Positions 18,467-28,067 of a stretch of 64,000 nucleotides of DNA are shown here, piece by piece. The position numbers and the translations under genes are program-made. Origin of the DNA: Porphyromonadaceae bacterium UBA7176. GTDB lineage: Bacteria; Bacteroidota; Bacteroidia; Bacteroidales; Muribaculaceae. The DNA lies in the NCBI GenBank assembly GCA_002491245.1, contig DKVO01000021.1, positions 36,959-100,958 on the forward strand, in the 5' to 3' direction. The notes under the pieces are model-generated. The model was not told where the DNA came from and ran no database searches. It saw only the letters and a program-made list of their open reading frames with translations. Positions within the stretch are counted from its first letter, which is position 1, and the number at the start of each line of letters is the position of its first letter.

Positions 18467-20266
18467 ATGGTAGAAAAAAGTAAAATCCTACACCGCTTCC
18501 ACGAGGTCCTTATGTCTTTCGTGACATGGCGCGAAAGACATATCAAGGAGAAGAATTTTGTGTTGCTGCTGGCATTTTTTGTAGGCATCTTCTGCGGCCT
18601 TGCAGCTCTGGTACTAAAATTTCTCATCCATACAATCTCCGGCGCCCTTACGTCGCACGTCAATCCTCAGGCGGGCAACTACCTTTATATCCTCCTCCCG
18701 GCTGTCGGAGTCATAATCACGGCACTTTATGTACGCTACATCGTCCGCGACGACATCAGCCACGGCGTCACCCGGGTGCTCCATTCCATCTCCCAGAATA
18801 AAAGCCGGCTCAAACGCCACAATATCTACACCTCGGTGCTGGCAAGCTCGGTGACGATAGGTTTTGGCGGATCGGTCGGAGCCGAAGGTCCGATTGTATA
18901 TACCGGGGCGGCCATAGGCTCAAACCTCGGGCGAGCGTTCCGTATGTCGCCCCGTATCCTGATGATACTTGTCGGGTGTGGCGCCGCAGCCGGCATCGCA
19001 GGCATCTTCAAAGCCCCTATCGCCGGTATGCTTTTCACACTCGAGGTACTCATGCTCGACCTTACGGCTGTGTCGGTGATGCCGTTGCTGATAGCATCCA
19101 TCACAAGTACCACGCTGGCATATGTCTACACCGGCTATGAATTCGAGTTCTTCTTCGCCCAGACCGAAGACTTCTACACCTCGCGTATCCCTTATGTAAT
19201 CCTTCTCGGTATCGTGTGCGGCTTCGCATCACTCTACTTCACGCGCATGATGAACATGATGGAGAACTTTTTCAGACGTTTCAAAAACCCGTGGACCAAA
19301 ACGGCTGTAGGCTGCGTGATACTCTCGGCTCTCGTTTTCTTCTTTCCGCCGCTCTACGGCGAGGGATACGGATCTATCACCGGACTACTCAATGGCGACA
19401 CATCGTCGATAGTCGACGGTTCGATTTTCTACGGCGACCGCTACCAGTTCTGGTTCTTAGCTCTGTTTATCGGGCTTGTGATATTATCGAAAGCATTCGC
19501 TACATCTTCGACCAATGGTGCCGGCGGTGTAGGCGGCACCTTCGCTCCCTCGCTCTATGTGGGTTGCCTCACCGGATTTCTATATGCTTTCATCCTCAAC
19601 CACTTCGGGTGGATAGAATTGTCGACTAAAAACTTCGCGCTCATAGGTATGGCCGGGGTGATGAGCGGAGTCATGCACGCGCCATTGATGGCTATCTTCC
19701 TCACCGCCGAGCTCACTGGCGGCTACGACCTGTTCCTGCCCCTCCTTATAGTCAGCACTATTTCTTATGGTACAATAAAAATCTTCGAGCCATACTCGAT
19801 ATACACCATGCGTCTTGCCAAGCGAGGCGAACTGCTCACCCACCGCAAGGACCAGGCCGTACTCACGCTCCTAAAGGTCAATAATGTGATAGAAACCGAT
19901 TTCCTGCCCGTATATCCCGACATGACGCTCAAAGATATGGTAGACGTGATAGCCAAGAGTAAACGCAACCTCTTCCCTGTCATCAACGCCGGACGCGAGC
20001 TTGTGGGCATTGTGCTGCTCGACGAGATACGCAACATCATGTTCCGCCCCGAACTCTACCGCCGTATGCGTGTGAGCACATTCATGTCTATGCCTCCGGC
20101 AAAAATCGAAGTCAACGACAGTATGGACAAGGTGATGAAAACATTCGACGACACCGGAGCGTGGAATCTCCCTGTCGTCGAAGGCAATATCTATGTAGGA
20201 TTTGTGTCGAAAAGTAAAATATTCAATTCATACCGCCGCGTGTTGCGCCACTATTGCGACGACTGA
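18467..20266 (+). CDS. ClC-type chloride transporter with C-terminal CBS domains
   Basis: A 599-residue ClC protein with about ten hydrophobic helices followed by two CBS domains (about residues 465-595). The filter-forming motifs are visible: GGSVGAEGP near residue 135, with the external gating glutamate Glu140, and GVGGTFAPSLYVG for the GxFxP motif. The gating Glu supports a working gate and fits, but does not prove, Cl-/H+ exchange. CBS pairs usually sense adenine nucleotides. It begins 26 bases after the sugar transferase. Confidence 0.93.
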   Translation: MVEKSKILHRFHEVLMSFVTWRERHIKEKNFVLLLAFFVGIFCGLAALVLKFLIHTISGALTSHVNPQAGNYLYILLPAVGVIITALYVRYIVRDDISHGVTRVLHSISQNKSRLKRHNIYTSVLASSVTIGFGGSVGAEGPIVYTGAAIGSNLGRAFRMSPRILMILVGCGAAAGIAGIFKAPIAGMLFTLEVLMLDLTAVSVMPLLIASITSTTLAYVYTGYEFEFFFAQTEDFYTSRIPYVILLGIVCGFASLYFTRMMNMMENFFRRFKNPWTKTAVGCVILSALVFFFPPLYGEGYGSITGLLNGDTSSIVDGSIFYGDRYQFWFLALFIGLVILSKAFATSSTNGAGGVGGTFAPSLYVGCLTGFLYAFILNHFGWIELSTKNFALIGMAGVMSGVMHAPLMAIFLTAELTGGYDLFLPLLIVSTISYGTIKIFEPYSIYTMRLAKRGELLTHRKDQAVLTLLKVNNVIETDFLPVYPDMTLKDMVDVIAKSKRNLFPVINAGRELVGIVLLDEIRNIMFRPELYRRMRVSTFMSMPPAKIEVNDSMDKVMKTFDDTGAWNLPVVEGNIYVGFVSKSKIFNSYRRVLRHYCDD

Positions 20267-20510
20267 ACATGACGTTCAGTTGAGAATAAACACCGGCAGC
20301 GATGGCCCTACATAAAAAGCACTGCGAGCAAGCTGACAGAGCTTGGCTACGGTTACGGCCCGGGGTCTGATATTTTTACGGCGGATGCTTACTCGAACTG
20401 AATAAGAAGAAGGGGTGAAGAGGGTAGAATCTTTATGCATAGGCACTGATAAATTGCGGTGAATGGAGCTTCTGATTAAGAAACGACCGCAATACCGATT
20501 TATTGTATCA
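20267..20510. other. 244-bp gap between convergent genes with nested inverted repeats
   Basis: No coding region is supported. Three nested inverted repeats share one centre: TTCT/AGAA (20470-20473, 20479-20482), ATTGCGGT/ACCGCAAT (20453-20460, 20486-20493) and AGGGGTGA/TCACCCCT (20411-20418, 20511-20518). The outermost arm includes the ribD stop codon. A smaller AAGCT/AGCTT hairpin lies near 20338-20350. The gap may hold a bidirectional terminator or an unannotated structured RNA. I see no tRNA or known riboswitch in it. Confidence 0.4.
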
Positions 20511-21518
20511 TCACCCCTGATTTTTGTATGCGTAGATTTTATTGCCCGACGGGTATGATGTACAACTGCACGGCGCCTTAGCTATCGCCGGGGCGGCAGG
20601 AGTCCCGGCATCACCCAAAACGACAGGCGCCACCTCGACATATGCCTCATCCCATAGTCCGACGCGGATAAATTCGCCGAGCAACGAAGCTCCGCCCTCG
20701 ACGAGCAGCGACGTGATGTTGTGCTCAGTGAACAGCGACCCGAGCACGTCGAGCAAAGGCATGTCGCCTGTAATGCGGATGCCGTCGAAATCGCCGGCTA
20801 TGCCCCGGCGATCGAAAACAACGCGCCGTGGCGACGGACCGGCGATCAGGCGTGTGTCGAGACGCGGACGGTCGAGCAAAGCCGTACGGGCACCTACCGC
20901 TATGGCATCGTGGACGGCCCGACGGTTGTGGACGATGAGTGATGTCAATGGAGTGGAGAAACGTACGGCGTCATCATCAGCAGAGCGACGGCGATCCATA
21001 AATCCGTCGGCGCTTTGTGCCCATTTGAGAGTGACAAACGGACGCCTAAGGGTATGGGCGGTCATAAACGTTTTGTTCAAAACCCGGCTTTCATCTGCCA
21101 ACAGACCTTCGGATACAGGTATTCCGGCCTGGCGCAGCATCGCTATTCCCCTTCCGGCCACACGTGGATTGGGATCGCCGGCACCTACGACAACCCGACC
21201 GATACGGGTATCGACAAGCAGTTTGGCACATGGAGGTGTCTTGCCGTAGTGCGAACACGGCTCGAGTGTAACGTATATCGTGCTGTCATGAAGTAAATTC
21301 CGGTCGGCAGCAGCCACAGAATTTATTGCGTTGACCTCGGCGTGAGGGCCACCGTAATGTCGGTGCCACCCCTCTCCTATGATGCGCCCCCCGGGAGCGA
21401 CGATAACAGCTCCTACCATCGGATTGGGGGACACATGCCCCCTGCCATTGGCGGCAAGCTGCAGAGCTCGTCTCATATAGAGGTAATCGGCGGCTGAGAA
21501 AATTGCAGTATCAAGCAT
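20511..21518 (-). CDS. ribD: Riboflavin biosynthesis deaminase/reductase RibD
   Basis: A 335-residue bifunctional enzyme. The N-terminal deaminase domain has NPMVGAVIV, the zinc-ligand and proton-shuttle motif HAEVNAI, and EPCSHYGKTPPC with the remaining zinc cysteines. The C-terminal reductase domain has VTLKWAQSADGFMD and SLLVEGGASLLGEFI. Together they convert the first pyrimidine of flavin synthesis to the ribitylamino form in the cytoplasm. The ATG at 21518 overlaps the ssb stop by 8 bases; longer upstream frames would read through ssb. No FMN riboswitch is visible, and the other rib genes are not nearby. Confidence 0.94.
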   Translation of the reverse strand: MLDTAIFSAADYLYMRRALQLAANGRGHVSPNPMVGAVIVAPGGRIIGEGWHRHYGGPHAEVNAINSVAAADRNLLHDSTIYVTLEPCSHYGKTPPCAKLLVDTRIGRVVVGAGDPNPRVAGRGIAMLRQAGIPVSEGLLADESRVLNKTFMTAHTLRRPFVTLKWAQSADGFMDRRRSADDDAVRFSTPLTSLIVHNRRAVHDAIAVGARTALLDRPRLDTRLIAGPSPRRVVFDRRGIAGDFDGIRITGDMPLLDVLGSLFTEHNITSLLVEGGASLLGEFIRVGLWDEAYVEVAPVVLGDAGTPAAPAIAKAPCSCTSYPSGNKIYAYKNQG

Positions 21519-21852
21519 TGCCACGTGGTAAAAGTTCGAATGTGTCGACATATATTTCGGTGATGCTGTGACGGATAGCATTACGGTCGTCCCACGAACG
21601 CGTACGTATCTTACCTTCGACAAGCAGCTTGGAACCCTTGCGGATATATCGTTCGGCAAACTCGGCAGCACGGCCCCACATCACTATATTGTGCCACTCT
21701 GTGATTTCGGGCAACTCTATTTCGTTTCCGGCGGCATCACGTCCGCGCCGGCGTTCGTTTGTGGCGAGGGTAAACTCTGCCACCGGGCTATTCTCGACCA
21801 TGCGCATTTTGGGATCACGGCCAACATTGCCACACAGGATTACTTTGTTCAT
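21511..21852 (-). CDS. ssb: Short single-stranded DNA-binding protein
   Basis: A 113-residue OB-fold protein with the SSB pattern NKVILCGNVGRDPKMR, EFTLATNE, TEWHNIVMWGRAAEFAERYI and GSKLLVEGKIRTRSW. It ends at PRGNA straight after the OB fold. The linker and acidic tip that bind repair and replication partners are absent, so this is more likely an accessory SSB than the main replicative one. Start and stop both overlap neighbouring genes (ATGA with the patatin gene, 8 bases with ribD), which places it inside one transcript. Confidence 0.9.
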   Translation of the reverse strand: MNKVILCGNVGRDPKMRMVENSPVAEFTLATNERRRGRDAAGNEIELPEITEWHNIVMWGRAAEFAERYIRKGSKLLVEGKIRTRSWDDRNAIRHSITEIYVDTFELLPRGNA

Positions 21853-24161
21853 TTTATAAATTTCGGTGCTAATATGTACATACCAAGGCTTATGCCAGCA
21901 TTAAAATGATGGAGCGACGACGAATAGTTGCAATAGGCGCTCAAGGTGGCAAAAGGCAACTTGCAAGCTATCGCAAATTCGCCGAAAAAACGGGCCGATC
22001 CGAACCAAGCCCCGTTACGGGCTTCTCCTCCGGGCGTTTCGACAATAGTCCTGACCGGTACGAAACCGCTCAGCGACAAACGCGCCGATAGGCTTTGGTT
22101 GTATTTGTATACCGGCACAACCGTGGCCGCGACAAAACTGTTAGCCCGTAAACCGGGATCGAACACATTGTTCGACGATGGCGTGGGCAGAAAAGCCGGC
22201 GCTGTCGTCAACGATGCATAATAGCTCTTCAGCAAACGGCGTGTCGAAACAACCGCCTCGCCTTCGACTCCTAATGTAAAATGCTTTGATAAATTAAAAT
22301 AATCGCGTTCGCGCCAATGCATTTGCAGCCAGTGCTCGCTGTGGCTGAAAGTGCGGCTGACAAGAGCGTTGTAGAAATGCGACCTCCCCACCAAAGCCAT
22401 AAACGCGCCTTCGCGCCCATAGCCGGAAGTCGGATAATTGATGTCGTCGAGTGTCGACGAGCCGTATCCGACAAAAGCCTGAGCAAGGTTGAGGCCAATA
22501 TTGTCGCGGCCTGCGATATAGCTCTCTTCGCTGTCGTTGCGAAAATACGAATTGTAGATACGTCCGCCGCCTACACCAAGTTCACCGGCACCCTTGCGAC
22601 CGAGGGCAAAAGCCCAGGCAAGACGCCCGAAGTACTCATGGTCAATCACAAAAGAGGGGTCATTGTCTTTGAAAAACAATTTCTCACCTTCATGAAATCT
22701 CTGTCTCGACGCCACTGCGGTAAAACGTAGAGCCGACGGCAAAGCAGTAGGAAGATATACAGTTCCCCGTAGAGCCCCGGCCATATAACTCTGACCTATC
22801 CATGCCTCAATTCCGGCATTTACACTACTGAAACTCATCGACGAATATCCACCGCGGAGATAGAGGTAACTATTGTTCGACGAAGTGATATAGGCACCTG
22901 CACCGACCGACAGATTTTTCTTCACCGCGATATCGAGATTGAGATTGAAAAGACCCGTACTGTCGACCGGAGAGGCTTCGGGCACAAGCATACTGAGTTT
23001 ATCCGATGCCAAAGCGCGGTAAAAGGCAAGTTTGGCACGGTCTATACCGATGGTATCCTCGCCCTTGGACGGACGGAAAAGATAGCGGACATACTCATTC
23101 TGCGACGACGAACCACCGGTGACGGTAACATCAGAAAAACGCAAGGCAGGAGTACCCATCCTGAATGCCTCGCGACGCATACGCCTCACATCGGACGGAA
23201 TACGCGTATGCACCCTGGCTTTGATCGAATCAATCATCTCAAGAGTACGGCGATAACCTTTCTCATAAATCTGACTGGCGGCACCGAAATCGAGCAGACT
23301 GAATTCACTCAGATCTATTCGTACTTTAACACCCTCGTCCTCCGGCAGGTCGTAACTTTGCGGAACGGATACAAGCAGATCGAGCTGATCCATATAGCTG
23401 TTCGGAGGCCCTTCCGACGGTGCCGACACATCGAAGCCTATCATGACCGACGGCGCAAACTCACTGCGCATCACGTCTACAGGAAAATTATCATATATAC
23501 CGCCGTCGTAATATATGTCATCACCGATTTTCACAGCCTGAAAGACCAAGGGAAAGCTCATCGACGCCCGTACGGCATCGGCAAGACTTCCGTGACTGAA
23601 AACATGTTTCCGGCGCTTGGTCATATTCGACGCCACAGTGCGCAACGGCACAAAAAGTTTATCGAAATCGCCTCCGCACTGCGCTGTATTGGCTCCGAAT
23701 ATCTCCATAAAACCGAAAAGCATAGGCACCGGCGATATAAGGGAACTCGGATTGAAGCGCTTGTCGACAACAGTACTGTCGCTACGGCCCAACTGCATCG
23801 AGAACATCTGCGGCGATGGCTGTTCGGATGAAAAATAGTAGGTGTACTCAGGGTCGACCTTACCCGACGACAGATAGCCGAAATAGGGCGACGATATGAG
23901 CCCGAGCATCTCTTCAGGAGTGTAGCCGATGGAATATAGAGCACCAACAATCGCGCCCATCGACGTACCGGCGATGTAGTCGACTGGAATATCGTTTTCT
24001 TCAAGAGCCTTGATCGCTCCAATATGCGCTATGCCTTTGGCTCCTCCTCCACTAAGGACAAGACCGACCGACTGATGCGGTTCCTGCGCGGCAACGCGCA
24101 GCACAGGAACCGTAGTCTGAAGAAAAACGAAAAGAAGAACTAAGCACTTTAGAACCCTCAT
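21849..24161 (-). CDS. Patatin-like phospholipase with C-terminal outer-membrane barrel (PlpD-like)
   Basis: A 770-residue exported protein. After the signal peptide the patatin domain shows the oxyanion motif GGGAKG, the nucleophile elbow GTSMG and the catalytic Asp in YDGGIYDNFP. Around residues 335-390 a POTRA-like segment follows (LRFSDVTVTGGS), then about 360 residues of alternating amphipathic strands typical of a 16-strand BamA/Omp85 barrel. Relatives are lipases delivered to or across the outer membrane by their own barrel. Lipid substrate and topology are not known. The stop overlaps ssb by 4 bases. Confidence 0.88.
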   Translation of the reverse strand: MRVLKCLVLLFVFLQTTVPVLRVAAQEPHQSVGLVLSGGGAKGIAHIGAIKALEENDIPVDYIAGTSMGAIVGALYSIGYTPEEMLGLISSPYFGYLSSGKVDPEYTYYFSSEQPSPQMFSMQLGRSDSTVVDKRFNPSSLISPVPMLFGFMEIFGANTAQCGGDFDKLFVPLRTVASNMTKRRKHVFSHGSLADAVRASMSFPLVFQAVKIGDDIYYDGGIYDNFPVDVMRSEFAPSVMIGFDVSAPSEGPPNSYMDQLDLLVSVPQSYDLPEDEGVKVRIDLSEFSLLDFGAASQIYEKGYRRTLEMIDSIKARVHTRIPSDVRRMRREAFRMGTPALRFSDVTVTGGSSSQNEYVRYLFRPSKGEDTIGIDRAKLAFYRALASDKLSMLVPEASPVDSTGLFNLNLDIAVKKNLSVGAGAYITSSNNSYLYLRGGYSSMSFSSVNAGIEAWIGQSYMAGALRGTVYLPTALPSALRFTAVASRQRFHEGEKLFFKDNDPSFVIDHEYFGRLAWAFALGRKGAGELGVGGGRIYNSYFRNDSEESYIAGRDNIGLNLAQAFVGYGSSTLDDINYPTSGYGREGAFMALVGRSHFYNALVSRTFSHSEHWLQMHWRERDYFNLSKHFTLGVEGEAVVSTRRLLKSYYASLTTAPAFLPTPSSNNVFDPGLRANSFVAATVVPVYKYNQSLSARLSLSGFVPVRTIVETPGGEARNGAWFGSARFFGEFAIACKLPFATLSAYCNYSSSLHHFNAGISLGMYILAPKFIK

Positions 24162-24262
24162 GGGCAGCTCTTGATGAAATAGTTGAAATTGTTTTTAGCT
24201 TTATTTTAAAACGCTGTGCCGGAGATTTTGTTCGGTATCCGTCAAAATTTACGGTCTATCAG

Positions 24263-25492
24263 CTAACCGATTATGTAGCTATCTTTGAAACCAAGGAAAT
24301 ACAATACCCCGTCAAGCCCGATTGTCGATATGCTCTGTCGTGCTGTTTCCTTCACTTTCGGCTTGGCATGGAAAGCTATTCCGAGACCTGCCGTGGCAAG
24401 CATCGGCAGGTCGTTAGCCCCGTCGCCGACTGCTATGGTCTGGGCGATATCTATATTTTCGACCTGAGCTATGATACGGAGCAACTCGGCTTTGCGTTTG
24501 CCATCGACAATATCGCCCACATAGCGTCCGGTAAGTTTGCCATCGACAATCTCGAGGTCGTTTGCATACACATAGTCGAAGCCGAAACGTTGCTTCAGAT
24601 AGTTGCCGAAATATGTAAATCCGCCCGAAAGTATAGCCGTCTTGTATCCGGTCCGCTTGAGTACCTCCATCATCCGTTCCACACCTTCGGTCACAGGCAG
24701 ATGCTCCGCGATATCGCGCATCACACTTTCGTCGAGACCTTTGAGAAGGGCTACCCTGCGCTTGAAACTCTCGGTGAAGTCAATCTCTCCGCGCATGGCA
24801 CTCTCGGTAATCTCTCTCACCTGAGGTCCGACGCCGGCGCGGTCGGCCAGTTCGTCGATAACCTCGGTTTCTATCAGCGTAGAGTCCATATCGAAACATA
24901 CCAACCTGCGGCAACGGCGGAACACATTGTCTTCCTGCAGGGATATATCAAATTCCTCAGCCTGCGATATCTCGAGAAATCGGCTTCGCATAGCATTTAC
25001 ATCGAGCGGATTACCACGCACCGAGAACTCTACACAAGCCTTCGACTGAGGTTCTTCGTTCTCGCGCAACGGCATACGACCAGTGAGACGGCGTATACTG
25101 TCGATATTCAGCTGCTGACGGGCAATCTCATCAGTCACCATAGCGATATGCCGTGCCTTGAGTTGACGGCCCAGTATAGTGATAATCCATCTGTTCTTAC
25201 CTTGGCGCGACACCCAGCTCTCGTAATCTCCGATAGTTACGGGAGTGAATCGGATCTTGACGTTGAGCTCATAGCATTTGAAGAGCATGTCTTTCATTAT
25301 ATCACCCGAGCGGTCGGCAGTCGTGCGGAACAATATGCCAAGCGACAGGCTGTGGTGTATATCGGCCTGACCAATATCGAGTATCTGCGCTTCGTGGCGA
25401 GCCAGTATGCCTGTCAATGCTGCAGTGACACCGGGACGGTCGTCACCAGATATGTTGATAAGGATAAGTTCTATATTCGATTTTTCTTCCAT
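24263..25492 (-). CDS. serB: Phosphoserine phosphatase with N-terminal ACT domains
   Basis: A 409-residue cytoplasmic enzyme for the last step of serine synthesis. Residues about 10-85 form an ACT domain (ISGDDRPGVTAALTGIL), and a second ACT-like region covers about 100-170. The HAD domain has FDMDSTLIETEVID (nucleophile Asp and DST), ILSGGFTYFG, and VGDGANDLPML with the magnesium aspartates. ACT domains usually bind serine for feedback control. It follows the histidine kinase gene by 4 bases, so the two are co-transcribed. Confidence 0.93.
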   Translation of the reverse strand: MEEKSNIELILINISGDDRPGVTAALTGILARHEAQILDIGQADIHHSLSLGILFRTTADRSGDIMKDMLFKCYELNVKIRFTPVTIGDYESWVSRQGKNRWIITILGRQLKARHIAMVTDEIARQQLNIDSIRRLTGRMPLRENEEPQSKACVEFSVRGNPLDVNAMRSRFLEISQAEEFDISLQEDNVFRRCRRLVCFDMDSTLIETEVIDELADRAGVGPQVREITESAMRGEIDFTESFKRRVALLKGLDESVMRDIAEHLPVTEGVERMMEVLKRTGYKTAILSGGFTYFGNYLKQRFGFDYVYANDLEIVDGKLTGRYVGDIVDGKRKAELLRIIAQVENIDIAQTIAVGDGANDLPMLATAGLGIAFHAKPKVKETARQSISTIGLDGVLYFLGFKDSYIIG

Positions 25493-25496
25493 GTCG

Positions 25497-26702
25497 TTAT
25501 AATTTATTAAGAGGCAACTCGATACGGAATGTCGTACCGGCAGGCGACGATTGCTTTACGAATATGCGTCCACCATGATACTGCTCTATTATACGCTTTG
25601 CCAATGTCAGTCCCAGCCCCCATCCACGGCTCTTGGTAGTGTATCCGGGGTTGAACACTGTCTTGAAATTCTTACGGCTCAAGCCTTTGCCCGTATCGGC
25701 AACTTCGATGAATGCATTTATAGGCCCGGCACCAACAGTGACATCTATCCGGCCTTTCCCGTCCATTGCATCGACAGCATTTTTAATCAGGTTCTCGATC
25801 ACCCACTCGAGCAAAGATTTACTTGCCTTTATATCGATGCCTCTTGCAAACGGATGCCAACCAAGGTTGATGCGGCCTGATATGCGCGTTGACATATAAC
25901 CGACAGCGTCGCCGACGACAGTATTGAGTTCTGCCGGTTCCATACGTGGTGCACTACCTATTTTAGAGAAGCGAGAAGCTATGGTGCTCAAACGGCTGAC
26001 ATCTTTATTCATCTCCGCAAGAGTATCATTGTCGACGCCCATGTCAGGTAACAGTTCCATCCATGCCATAAGCGACGAGATAGGTGTGCCAAGCTGATGG
26101 GCGGTTTCTTTCGACAGTCCGACCCACACCTTGTTCTGCTCCGCTTTTTTTGTCGAGAGCACCGCGAAATAAACCACAGCTATGAAAGCCAGCATCACAA
26201 GCAGCAGGATATAAGGAAACACACTCATGCGACGCAACAGGGTCGAGTCATCGTAATATAGCCGCTGTACTTCATCCGGCGATATGTCAATGACGATAAT
26301 CTTGTTGGAAGCTTCGAGCTCCGAAAGTTTGGAGGCGAGAAATTCGGCGTTGCGCTTATCCGACGGAGCGCCGAGTCCGAGAGTATCGCCTGGTACCGGC
26401 AATTCGAAATTGCGGTGTTGCAGTATATTGCCTTCGCTGTCGGTCAGAAGCACAGGGATAGTGGTGTTACCCTTTATGATACCGAGCAAAAAATCGACAT
26501 CGGTCCCAGATCCATCAGCAGAGCTTGCCGCCGAAACAAGTTCTTTTGTAGCATCGGCCCAAAGCTCCATGCGTTCGCGTTCGACAGCCGACAGATCTTT
26601 GATCAGACCATTGGAAAAATACAGAAAAAGCGCCACCACGGCAGCCGCGGAGATAAGAAAAGCTATCCGCCCATACCGGCGTAAGTCATATATATTTGCC
26701 AC
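25497..26702 (-). CDS. Membrane sensor histidine kinase
   Basis: A 401-residue protein with two membrane helices (about 13-31 and 162-182) enclosing a periplasmic sensor of about 130 residues. The phospho-acceptor box is SKETAHQLGTPISS with His202. The ATPase domain has the N box ENLIKNAVDAMDG, DTGKGLS and GWGLGLTLAKRI. No response regulator gene is nearby, so it is an orphan kinase. The start codon is GTG at 26702, supported by a good promoter at 26731-26762. Co-transcription with serB 4 bases downstream does not reveal the signal. Confidence 0.9.
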   Translation of the reverse strand: MANIYDLRRYGRIAFLISAAAVVALFLYFSNGLIKDLSAVERERMELWADATKELVSAASSADGSGTDVDFLLGIIKGNTTIPVLLTDSEGNILQHRNFELPVPGDTLGLGAPSDKRNAEFLASKLSELEASNKIIVIDISPDEVQRLYYDDSTLLRRMSVFPYILLLVMLAFIAVVYFAVLSTKKAEQNKVWVGLSKETAHQLGTPISSLMAWMELLPDMGVDNDTLAEMNKDVSRLSTIASRFSKIGSAPRMEPAELNTVVGDAVGYMSTRISGRINLGWHPFARGIDIKASKSLLEWVIENLIKNAVDAMDGKGRIDVTVGAGPINAFIEVADTGKGLSRKNFKTVFNPGYTTKSRGWGLGLTLAKRIIEQYHGGRIFVKQSSPAGTTFRIELPLNKL

Positions 26703-26730
26703 TTTTCTGTCGTTTCGCTTTTAATACGTG

Positions 26731-26762
26731 CAAAGGTAGTCAAAGGCCGACAAATATGCAAA
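26731..26762 (-). promoter_or_regulatory. Promoter for the histidine kinase-serB operon
   Basis: TTTG (26762-26759), 20 bases, then TACCTTTG (26738-26731) on the minus strand. Both elements and the spacing match the Bacteroidetes consensus, with a leader of about 25 bases to the GTG start. Confidence 0.75.
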
Positions 26763-26808
26763 CCCAGAAAGTCATACCTCCGGGTTAGAGTCCATTCGCA
26801 AAATAGTT

Positions 26809-26839
26809 TTTGCATATTCATTCAAAAAATGTAATTTTG
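26809..26839 (+). promoter_or_regulatory. Promoter for the sialidase-like/GH20/nucleosidase operon
   Basis: TTTG (26809-26812), 19 bases, then TAATTTTG (26832-26839), a full consensus match. The leader to the ATG at 26887 is about 40 bases. It is divergent from the kinase promoter. Confidence 0.78.
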
Positions 26840-26886
26840 CTTTAGAATAACAATTGTCATAAGACAACTAACCTTAAATCTGTCGC

Positions 26887-28059
26887 ATGAGATTATCTTT
26901 ACAGTTCTTATTGGTTTTGGCTTGCATACCACTCGAGATCCTCGGCTTGAATTCGACGGGACAGGCAGCAGCCCGAAAGATCAAAGATGTAGTCGTGTAT
27001 GAAGATTCCATGTACTACGTAGCCTTCCCTTCGGTAGTGAAAAGCGGAGATGAATACCTGGTCGCTTTCCGCCGCGCACCCAACAGGGTCATGCTTGGCG
27101 AGTCACATCCACGGCACACCGACCTCAACAGCTATCTGGTCATGGTAAGGTCAGTCGATGGTGAGAACTGGAGCCGGGAGCCCGAACTGATTTACGCGCA
27201 TCCGATGGGAGGTTCGCAGGATCCATGTTTGCTGAAATTGGACGACGGCACACTCCTGTGCACAAGCTACGGTTGGACACACCTCCCTGCAGAAGCGATA
27301 GCAAAACTTGAGCAACCGGTCTACAGCGAAGGCGGATGGGTATCGCTCGGTGGATACATCGTTCGATCCGTCGACAATGGTAAAACGTGGGAAGGACCTA
27401 TTTATCCACCGGCAGTGGAAGGTGCCGTATATAAAGACCCGATAGGAAACCCGATGCCGGCCTATAACCGTGGAGCCCTGTGCCAAAGCAAGAGCGGACG
27501 TATATTTTGGGTCGTGGCTGCGATGGACGACTACCCCCTTACAAAAACATCAAACCACCTGCTCTACTCCGACGATAAAGGCTCTACATGGCACTACTCG
27601 GCCATCGTGGCGACTCACGAAAAATTCATTTTCAACGAGGCATCGGTTTACGAAACGCCCAAGGGCGACATCGTTGCTTTCATCCGCACCGAAAACCCTG
27701 AGACCCGTGCATGTATAGCCCGATCGACCGACGGTGGCAAAACATTCACATGGCAACCGATGGGATTTTACGGACATCCTTTGGCTGCCGTAAGACTCCC
27801 GGACAATCGTGTATTCCTCACATACGGTTATCGCGAGAAACCTTGCGGAGTACGGGCCAGGATACTCAACGAAGAATGCACCGACTTCGCCACCGCCGAA
27901 GAAATCATACTCCGCGACGACAACGGTCCAGGCACAGATGTCGGATACTCATGGCCTGTTGTAATGGACGACAACCGGGTACTCGTGGTTTATTACATTA
28001 CCAAAGAAGACGGATTGCGCCATATCGGTGGTACAATAGTAGAAATTGCACCAAAATAG
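26887..28059 (+). CDS. Secreted sialidase-fold (BNR/Asp-box) protein
   Basis: A 390-residue protein with an N-terminal hydrophobic export signal and a six-bladed propeller pattern. Three Asp boxes are seen: SVDNGKTW, SDDKGSTW and STDGGKTF. The blade-one segment reads YVAFPSVV...YLVAFRRAP, where classic GH33 sialidases have an RIP motif. That motif is absent, so true neuraminidase activity is not assured. It could be another propeller glycoside hydrolase. It opens an operon with a GH20 hexosaminidase (8-base gap), which suggests work on host or mucin-type glycans. Confidence 0.78.
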   Translation: MRLSLQFLLVLACIPLEILGLNSTGQAAARKIKDVVVYEDSMYYVAFPSVVKSGDEYLVAFRRAPNRVMLGESHPRHTDLNSYLVMVRSVDGENWSREPELIYAHPMGGSQDPCLLKLDDGTLLCTSYGWTHLPAEAIAKLEQPVYSEGGWVSLGGYIVRSVDNGKTWEGPIYPPAVEGAVYKDPIGNPMPAYNRGALCQSKSGRIFWVVAAMDDYPLTKTSNHLLYSDDKGSTWHYSAIVATHEKFIFNEASVYETPKGDIVAFIRTENPETRACIARSTDGGKTFTWQPMGFYGHPLAAVRLPDNRVFLTYGYREKPCGVRARILNEECTDFATAEEIILRDDNGPGTDVGYSWPVVMDDNRVLVVYYITKEDGLRHIGGTIVEIAPK

Positions 28060-28067
28060 CATGTTGT

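Noticed and set aside
20267..20510. FMN riboswitch or tRNA near ribD
   Set aside because: The gap is downstream of ribD, not upstream, and has neither the conserved FMN riboswitch core nor a cloverleaf.
24368..25510. 380-codon open frame on the plus strand
   Set aside because: Antisense to serB, which has full HAD and ACT motifs.
27711..28067. N-terminal extension of the GH20 frame
   Set aside because: It overlaps the sialidase-like gene; the ATG at 28068 gives a proper lipoprotein signal peptide.
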